Source: an uncultured Acidimicrobiales bacterium
Lineage (GTDB): Bacteria > Actinomycetota > Acidimicrobiia > Acidimicrobiales > Aldehydirespiratoraceae
Assembly (NCBI GenBank): GCA_938091985.1
Contig: CALKOE010000301.1
Span: forward strand, 1 to 10,439
Reading direction: 5' to 3'
DNA length: 10,439 nucleotides
Every line of letters begins with the position of its first letter. The first letter of the stretch is position 1. Both the position numbers and the translations under genes were made by a program. The notes below the pieces were generated by a model. That model saw only the letters and a program-made list of their open reading frames with translations, was not told the origin of the DNA and did not search any database. Shown here piece after piece: positions 6,970 to 10,439 of this stretch.

Positions 6970-7012
6970 GCGGCCGGCCGAAGACCGTCCGATCTCGGAT
7001 CCGTCGGGTGAC

Positions 7013-7080
7013 CTGCGTCGGTGTCGCAATACCGCACTGCGCGGCGTCGCAATATCGCCCTGCGTCGGTGTCGCGCAATA
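7013..7080 (+). repeat. Three direct repeats in the divergent promoter region (candidate operators)
   Basis: Copies at 7013-7031, 7037-7054 and 7060-7080 share CTGCG(T)CGGYGTCGC followed by AATA; copy 2 lacks one T and copy 3 has an extra GC before AATA. Their starts are 24 and 23 bp apart, close to two helical turns, so proteins bound to them would face the same side of the DNA. Each copy also contains a TGCG...CGCA dyad with a 6-9 bp spacer. The third copy runs into the candidate -10 box of the rightward operon, which favours repression if a regulator binds. No regulator gene is visible in the window. Confidence 0.7.
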
Positions 7081-7084
7081 GGGT
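7079..7084 (+). promoter_or_regulatory. Candidate -10 box for the rightward operon (leaderless)
   Basis: TAGGGT matches TANNNT and ends 6 bases before the ATG at 7091, which would place the transcription start on the A of the start codon. The absence of a good Shine-Dalgarno fits a leaderless message. It overlaps the end of the third direct repeat. Confidence 0.45.
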
Positions 7085-7090
7085 CCGGTG

Positions 7091-8143
7091 ATGAAGCTCG
7101 GACTCGGACTCGACCTGTACCGCTCGGCGACACTGGAGGTGCCGATCGAGCGAGTGAAGCTCGTCGAATCGCTCGGCTACCACTCCGTTTGGACTGCGGA
7201 GGCCTACGGCTGCGACGCGATGACGCCGTTGGCATACCTCGCGGCCCACACCAGCCGGATCAAGCTGGCCACCGGCATCGTGCAGATCGCGGCCCGCACT
7301 CCCGCGGCGACCGCGATGCAGGCCATGACCATCGATGCCCTTGCCGGCGGCGGTCGGGTGATTCTGGGGCTCGGCGTGTCGGGCCCGCAGATCGTCGAGG
7401 GGTGGTACGGCCAGCCCTGGGGTTCTCCGGTGAATCGCCTGCGTGACTATGTGGCGATCATGCGCAAGATCATCGATCGTGAAGAACCGGTCGTCCACGA
7501 CGGTGCGGAGATCTCGCTTCCCTACGAGGGGCCAGGTTCGATCGGTCAGGGCAAGGCACTGAAGTCGATCCTGCACCCGGCCGGCGACATCGAGATATGG
7601 ATCGCGGCCGGGGCGCCGCTCAACACCGCGCTCGCCGCCGAGGTCTGCGATGGCTGGCTTCCGATGGGCTACGGCTCCGACGGATGGGAGATCCACGGCC
7701 CCAACCTCGAGAAGGGCTGGGCTCGTCGTGGCGGTCGTCCCGACGACTTCGACATCATGGGCGGCATCACGATCGAGATCACCGACGACATCAAGGCAGC
7801 GATCGATGCCAAGAAGCCGCTCACCGGCATGTATGTCGGCGGCATGGGAAGTGAGTCGAAGAACTTCCACAAGGACGCCATGGCTCGCCGTGGTTTCCCG
7901 GAGGCGGCCGAGCGCATCCAGGAGTTGTGGCTCGCCGGCCGCAAGGACGAGGCGATCGCCGCGGTTCCCGACGAATACATCGATGCGGGAGCGCTGTTCG
8001 GTTCGGCCGACCGGGTGCGATCACGTTGGGACGAAGTGATCCCCGCGGGGGTCACCGGCCTCACCGTCCGTACCGAGACGGATGAAGGGTTGGAGATCGC
8101 CGCGGAGATGGCCGGCACCCGAGACGAAGGAGGCGACTCGTGA
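7091..8143 (+). CDS. LLM-class F420-dependent oxidoreductase (Rv3520c-like)
   Basis: This 350-residue protein has the bacterial luciferase-like TIM-barrel signature. It shows M-K-L-G-L-G-L at the start, G-Y-H-S-V-W-T-A-E-A-Y-G (29-40), D-A-M-T-P-L-A-Y-L, the strand I-K-L-A-T-G-I-V-Q, and G-R-V-I-L-G-L-G-V-S-G-P-Q-I-V-E-G-W-Y-G (88-107). Later blocks include A-A-E-V-C-D-G-W-L-P and G-R-K-D-E-A. The pattern closely resembles Mycobacterium tuberculosis Rv3520c as I remember it, a putative F420-dependent enzyme located among sterol-catabolism genes. F420H2 or F420 would serve as hydride carrier; the substrate is unknown. ATG 7091 is preferred over the adjacent GTG at 7088 because the family starts M-K-L-G and the -10 box fits a leaderless start. 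The last bases contain the Shine-Dalgarno of the next gene, whose GTG overlaps this stop (GTGA). Confidence 0.9.
   Translation: MKLGLGLDLYRSATLEVPIERVKLVESLGYHSVWTAEAYGCDAMTPLAYLAAHTSRIKLATGIVQIAARTPAATAMQAMTIDALAGGGRVILGLGVSGPQIVEGWYGQPWGSPVNRLRDYVAIMRKIIDREEPVVHDGAEISLPYEGPGSIGQGKALKSILHPAGDIEIWIAAGAPLNTALAAEVCDGWLPMGYGSDGWEIHGPNLEKGWARRGGRPDDFDIMGGITIEITDDIKAAIDAKKPLTGMYVGGMGSESKNFHKDAMARRGFPEAAERIQELWLAGRKDEAIAAVPDEYIDAGALFGSADRVRSRWDEVIPAGVTGLTVRTETDEGLEIAAEMAGTRDEGGDS
8127..8133 (+). promoter_or_regulatory. Strong ribosome binding site for the first crotonase
   Basis: AAGGAGG lies 6 bases before the GTG at 8140, inside the end of the upstream oxidoreductase gene. It fixes the start of the crotonase despite the GTG codon and its overlap with the previous stop. 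Confidence 0.85.
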
Positions 8144-8928
8144 GCGACGACCTGATCACCGTCGAGGAAGCGGCCCCGTTTGTCCGCTACGTCACCCTCA
8201 ACCGTCCGGAGAAGCGCAACGCGATCTCGACGCCCCTTAGGGCGCGACTCTTCGAAGTTCTTCGCGAACACGACCATGACGACGATGTCCGGGTGTCGAT
8301 CATTCGTGGCGCCGGAGTGTGTTTCTCGTCGGGTTACGACCTCGGCAGCGACCTCATGGCCGACCCGCCCTATCCCTCGGCTCCCGGCGATGGGCAGTGG
8401 GCCCGGCAGGCGACCGATGGTTGGTTCTCGATCTGGGATCTGGCGAAGCCGGTGATCGCCCAGGTCCACGGCTACGCGATGGCCGGGGCCACCGAGCTCG
8501 CGGCGGCATGCGACCTGGTCTATGTCGCCGACGACGCCAAGGTCTCCTACCCGGTTGTGCGGGTGGCATCGCCACCCGACTGGCAGTACCACGAGCCCCT
8601 GCTCGGGCTGCGCCACGCAATGGAAGTCATGCTCACGGGCGATGCGATGGACGGCATCGAGGCAGCCCGGATCGGCTGGGCCAACCGCTCATATCCCGCA
8701 GACGACCTCGACGCCGAGGTGCTCGCCGTGGCCGAACGGGTGGCCGGGGTGGCGACTGATCTGTCACAGATCCTGAAGCGCATGGTGCACCGACAATTCG
8801 ATGTGCAGGGCGGCCGGGCTGCGATGCGCGCCGGCCAAGAGTTCCAGGCGTTGGCCGGCCATCAGGAATCGGTGCAGGCGTTTCGGGAGAACCCGCTCGC
8901 CGCGATCAAGAAGACGGTGGCGGAGTGA
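8140..8928 (+). CDS. Enoyl-CoA hydratase/isomerase family protein (crotonase fold), atypical active site
   Basis: This 262-residue protein has the full crotonase layout. It has V-T-L-N-R-P-E-K-R-N-A-I at 18-29, the first oxyanion-hole region G-V-C-F-S-S-G-Y-D-L at 59-68, the second at G-Y-A-M-A-G-A-T-E-L-A at 111-121, and the C-terminal helices. In rat enoyl-CoA hydratase two glutamates (144 and 164) activate water. By alignment the first is kept here (E119), but the second falls at V139 (S-Y-P-V-V-R in place of the usual P-E), and the next loop reads A-S-P-P-D-W rather than the Gly-rich one. Simple hydration is therefore doubtful; another crotonase reaction (isomerase, hydrolase, lyase) is likely. 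It acts on a CoA thioester in the cytosol. The GTG start overlaps the oxidoreductase stop and has a strong ribosome binding site. Confidence 0.88.
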   Translation: MSDDLITVEEAAPFVRYVTLNRPEKRNAISTPLRARLFEVLREHDHDDDVRVSIIRGAGVCFSSGYDLGSDLMADPPYPSAPGDGQWARQATDGWFSIWDLAKPVIAQVHGYAMAGATELAAACDLVYVADDAKVSYPVVRVASPPDWQYHEPLLGLRHAMEVMLTGDAMDGIEAARIGWANRSYPADDLDAEVLAVAERVAGVATDLSQILKRMVHRQFDVQGGRAAMRAGQEFQALAGHQESVQAFRENPLAAIKKTVAE

Positions 8929-8959
8929 TCCGCCGGCGCGACGAGAGGGTGGCGGAGTA

Positions 8960-9751
8960 GTGGGCACGGGGCATCCAAACATCGAGGTGGCGGTCGACGG
9001 CGATGTCGGGTCGATCACCATCAACCGTCCGGAGCGGATGAACGCGTGCACTGGCGCGATGTTCGATGCGCTGCACGACGCCGCGATGACGATGCGAGTC
9101 GAGCGGCCGCGCGTCGTCGTGTTCCGTGGAGGCGGTGAGCACTTCTGCTCAGGAGCCGATGTGAGCGGCGAAGGCGCCGATGCCATCGAGGGCGCCGACC
9201 ACGGCATCCACACGATGCGTCGCATCGGCGACGCGGTCACCGCACTGCACGCGCTCCCGATGCCGACGATTGCTGCGGTCGATGGCGTGGCCGTGGGTGC
9301 CGGCTTCGGGTTCGCCCTGGCGGCCGATCTGATGCTCTGCACCGACCGGGCCCGGTTCTCGTTGATCTTTGCTCGTCGCGGACTGTCGCTCGACTTCGGC
9401 ACGTCGTATCTGCTCCCGCAGCGAGTGGGCCTGCACCGAGCCAAGGAGATGGCGTTCACCGCCGGCGAATACGACGCAGTGGCTGCTCGCGAGATCGGCT
9501 TCGTCAATGAGGTCGTGGCGGCCGATGAGCTGGGCGCGGCGACCGACGCCCTCGTGGCGAAGATCGTTGCCGGGCCGCCGCTTGCATTGTCGATGTCGAA
9601 GCGGTTGCTCGAGAACGCGGCCCATCAGACTCTTGCCCAGGCGGTCGAGGCAGAGACCCTTGCCCAGAACGTGAACTTCACGACCAACGATGTCGCTGAA
9701 GCGGCCGCCGCGTTCGTGGCGCGTCGATCCACGGAATTCACGGGCCAGTAG
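8960..9751 (+). CDS. Enoyl-CoA hydratase/isomerase family protein (crotonase fold), isomerase-like active site
   Basis: This 263-residue crotonase shows I-T-I-N-R-P-E-R-M-N-A at 19-29, the oxyanion-hole segments H-F-C-S-G-A-D-V (61-68) and G-V-A-V-G-A-G-F-G-F-A (109-119), and R-R-G-L-S-L-D-F-G-T-S-Y-L-L-P at 139-153. Both hydratase glutamates are absent (G117 and F137 at the aligned places), while D145 lies where PaaG-type and other delta3,delta2-enoyl-CoA isomerases carry an acidic base. An isomerase role is therefore more likely than hydration. The frame is open upstream into the previous gene, but GTG 8960 is chosen because the family's first strand begins just after it; GAGAGGG (8943-8949) is a rather distant Shine-Dalgarno. 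The gap to the previous gene is 31 bp, so both crotonases and the F420 enzyme probably form one operon. Confidence 0.87.
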   Translation: MGTGHPNIEVAVDGDVGSITINRPERMNACTGAMFDALHDAAMTMRVERPRVVVFRGGGEHFCSGADVSGEGADAIEGADHGIHTMRRIGDAVTALHALPMPTIAAVDGVAVGAGFGFALAADLMLCTDRARFSLIFARRGLSLDFGTSYLLPQRVGLHRAKEMAFTAGEYDAVAAREIGFVNEVVAADELGAATDALVAKIVAGPPLALSMSKRLLENAAHQTLAQAVEAETLAQNVNFTTNDVAEAAAAFVARRSTEFTGQ

Positions 9752-9761
9752 TTCTCGCCTG

Positions 9762-9805
9762 CCTGCAACCGAGTGAATCGAGAACATCTCGATTGATTCC
9801 GCAGG
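9762..9805. terminator. Two-part hairpin after the crotonase operon
   Basis: AATCGAGA (9776-9783) pairs perfectly with TCTCGATT (9787-9794) around a 3-base loop. An outer stem, CCTGC (9762-9766) with GCAGG (9801-9805), encloses it. It starts 11 bases after the stop of the second crotonase, and the sequence after it is T-rich (TCCTCTTGTATTT). A terminator is the simplest reading; the inner palindrome could also be an operator for the next gene. Confidence 0.55.
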
Positions 9806-9810
9806 TCCTC

Positions 9811-9839
9811 TTGTATTTCGTCGCGACCCGTGCCAGTGT
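9811..9839 (+). promoter_or_regulatory. Weak candidate promoter for the WXG100 gene
   Basis: TTGTAT (9811-9816) and CAGTGT (9834-9839) are 17 bp apart, resembling a vegetative -35/-10 pair with several mismatches. The location, after the hairpin and about 50 bp before the start codon, is suitable, but the sequence match is poor. Confidence 0.25.
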
Positions 9840-9884
9840 CAAACAACACGAAATGCATTCACAAGTAGTGGAACGCATCAACAG

Positions 9885-9891
9885 AAGGAGG
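9885..9891 (+). promoter_or_regulatory. Strong ribosome binding site of the WXG100 gene
   Basis: AAGGAGG, 5 bases before the ATG at 9897. Together with the leader upstream it suggests efficient translation, as expected for an abundant secreted WXG100 protein. Confidence 0.85.
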
Positions 9892-9896
9892 ACACG

Positions 9897-10172
9897 ATGG
9901 CAGGCGACATGCTGGTCATGAGCAAGTCACAGATGGAGCAGTTGGCCGCAACGTTCGGGCACCAGAGCCAGGCGGTGCAGGACGTGATCCGGGCGATTCA
10001 GGGCGGGGTCGACGGCACGACGTGGCAGGGAAATCGGGCCGACCGGTTTCGCCAGCTTTGGGACACCGAGTTTCGGCCCAACCTCCTGAATCTGGTCGAG
10101 GCACTCGGCGAGCACTCCACGTTCATCGGCCGCGAACTCCAGGCCGGTGTCACCGCGCTCGACACGGTCTGA
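9897..10172 (+). CDS. WXG100 family protein (ESAT-6/CFP-10-like type VII secretion substrate)
   Basis: This 91-residue protein has the length and hairpin layout of the family: a first helix (about 8-36), the turn with W43-Q-G45 in T-T-W-Q-G-N-R-A-D-R-F, then a second helix (about 48-88). WXG100 proteins are exported without a signal peptide by type VII systems as homo- or heterodimers, driven by an FtsK/SpoIIIE-type ATPase. The C-terminal helix has F76-x-x-x-E80, resembling the Y/F-x-x-x-D/E export motif, but that match is short. No second WXG100 gene adjoins it, so a homodimer is possible. A strong Shine-Dalgarno precedes it and the probable ATPase gene follows at 21 bp. Family assignment is good from length, the central WxG turn and the neighbour. 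Confidence 0.86.
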   Translation: MAGDMLVMSKSQMEQLAATFGHQSQAVQDVIRAIQGGVDGTTWQGNRADRFRQLWDTEFRPNLLNLVEALGEHSTFIGRELQAGVTALDTV

Positions 10173-10188
10173 CGCCGGGTTCGGCGTC
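10171..10188 (+). other. Intercistronic hairpin after the WXG100 stop
   Basis: GACGCCG (10171-10177) pairs perfectly with CGGCGTC (10182-10188) around a GGTT loop, starting inside the WXG100 stop codon and ending 4 bases before the next ATG. It could stabilise the upstream message, partly terminate transcription, or limit translation of the following gene, keeping the small secreted protein in excess over the ATPase. Confidence 0.5.
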
Positions 10189-10192
10189 GGTG

Positions 10193-10439
10193 ATGCGGAT
10201 CGTGCACCGAACTCGGCGAGGCGAACGGGTTGTCGATGTGGACATCGACGATCATCACCGCACGGTTGGCGAGCTGCTGGTCGCGCTCGCCGAGGCCGAT
10301 GTCTTCGACGCCCAAGTCGAGCCCGTCATAGACGGTGCTCCGGTCACTGCCGACTCCCCCCTGTCGGTGGTGGCCCTCTGTGAGGGCTCGGTGGTCGACA
10401 CGACCGGCGAGCCGCTCGCCGGCCCCGCCCCGGTCCGCA
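10193..10439 (+). CDS. N-terminal part of a probable FtsK/SpoIIIE-type (type VII secretion-like) ATPase
   Basis: The frame opened by ATG 10193 (a GTG lies directly before it at 10190) has no stop up to the window edge, giving 82 residues. The start M-R-I-V-H-R-T-R-R-G-E-R-V-V-D-V-D-I, followed by T-V-G-E-L-L-V-A-L and later V-I-D-G and L-C-E-G-S-V-V, has the strand-strand-helix-strand rhythm of a small ubiquitin-like or FHA-like N-terminal domain. Actinobacterial FtsK/SpoIIIE-domain proteins beside WXG100 genes typically begin this way. In such systems the protein is the motor ATPase of type VII-like secretion at the cytoplasmic membrane. The Walker motifs lie beyond the window, so the ATPase identity rests on the N-terminal pattern and the WXG100 neighbour. 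There is no clear Shine-Dalgarno; a 7-bp hairpin occupies the gap instead. Confidence 0.62.
   Translation, partial: MRIVHRTRRGERVVDVDIDDHHRTVGELLVALAEADVFDAQVEPVIDGAPVTADSPLSVVALCEGSVVDTTGEPLAGPAPVR

Noticed and set aside
6971..7003. Perfect palindromes CGGCCGGCCG (6971-6980) and CGGATCCG (6996-7003) in the divergent promoter region.
   Set aside because: Short GC palindromes are frequent by chance at this base composition; without conservation data they cannot be separated from background.
7013..7080. A minimal CRISPR array.
   Set aside because: Copies differ in length and sequence, gaps between them are only about 5 bases, and no cas gene is present; a regulatory repeat fits better.
6584..7870. 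Long minus-strand open frame (428 codons) spanning the divergent promoter.
   Set aside because: It runs antisense to the F420 enzyme, through the promoter repeats and into the DUF2889-like gene in another frame; its translation is rich in Arg/His/Ser with no recognisable domain.
10147..10383. Plus-strand open frame of 78 codons overlapping the WXG100 gene end.
   Set aside because: The Arg/Ser-rich translation lacks any motif and competes with the open frame from 10193, which has a sensible domain pattern.

Overview
The window looks like a chromosomal segment of a high-GC actinobacterium. The signs are strong G/C bias at third codon positions, frequent GTG starts, 4-bp stop/start overlaps, an F420-dependent luciferase-like oxidoreductase, a WXG100 protein next to the start of a probable FtsK/SpoIIIE-type ATPase, and TANNNT -10 boxes placed so that two transcripts could be leaderless. 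An Acidimicrobiia-like lineage is my guess from the overall style. It is an inference, not something I could test. I see no rRNA, tRNA, CRISPR array, insertion sequence or phage gene.

Layout, left to right. (1) The C-terminal end of a short-chain dehydrogenase (1-182). (2) A plus-strand pair (388-2030): a small ECF-type sigma factor, overlapped by 4 bp by a gene for an exported or membrane-anchored acidic, Thr-linker, beta-rich repeat protein. That protein sits where an anti-sigma factor normally would, but it has no recognisable anti-sigma domain. (3) A strong hairpin (2053-2104) between convergent genes. (4) A tightly packed minus-strand operon, read from 6956 down to 2109: DUF2889-like protein, 14-TM DHA2 MFS exporter, zinc-type medium-chain dehydrogenase, acidic coiled/repeat protein, phytanoyl-CoA dioxygenase-family protein. 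Three of its four junctions overlap by 1-4 bp. (5) A 134-bp divergent promoter region with three direct repeats and -10 boxes facing both ways. (6) A plus-strand operon (7091-9751): F420-dependent LLM oxidoreductase of the Rv3520c type and two divergent crotonases. (7) A hairpin, then a WXG100 protein (9897-10172) and, after a short hairpin, the start of a gene with a ubiquitin-like N-terminal domain typical of actinobacterial type VII-like FtsK/SpoIIIE ATPases. This last gene runs off the window.

How it fits together: the two divergent operons (6956 leftward, 7091 rightward) share a control region and encode redox and acyl-CoA enzymes (LLM/F420, two crotonases, alcohol dehydrogenase, PhyH-type dioxygenase) plus an exporter. 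A catabolic or modification pathway for a lipid such as a sterol, isoprenoid or branched acyl-CoA is plausible but unproven. The sigma/repeat-protein pair and the WXG100/ATPase pair look like separate envelope-sensing and secretion modules. The least explained items are the sigma partner protein, the triple repeat in the divergent promoter, and the acidic repeat protein inside the enzyme operon.
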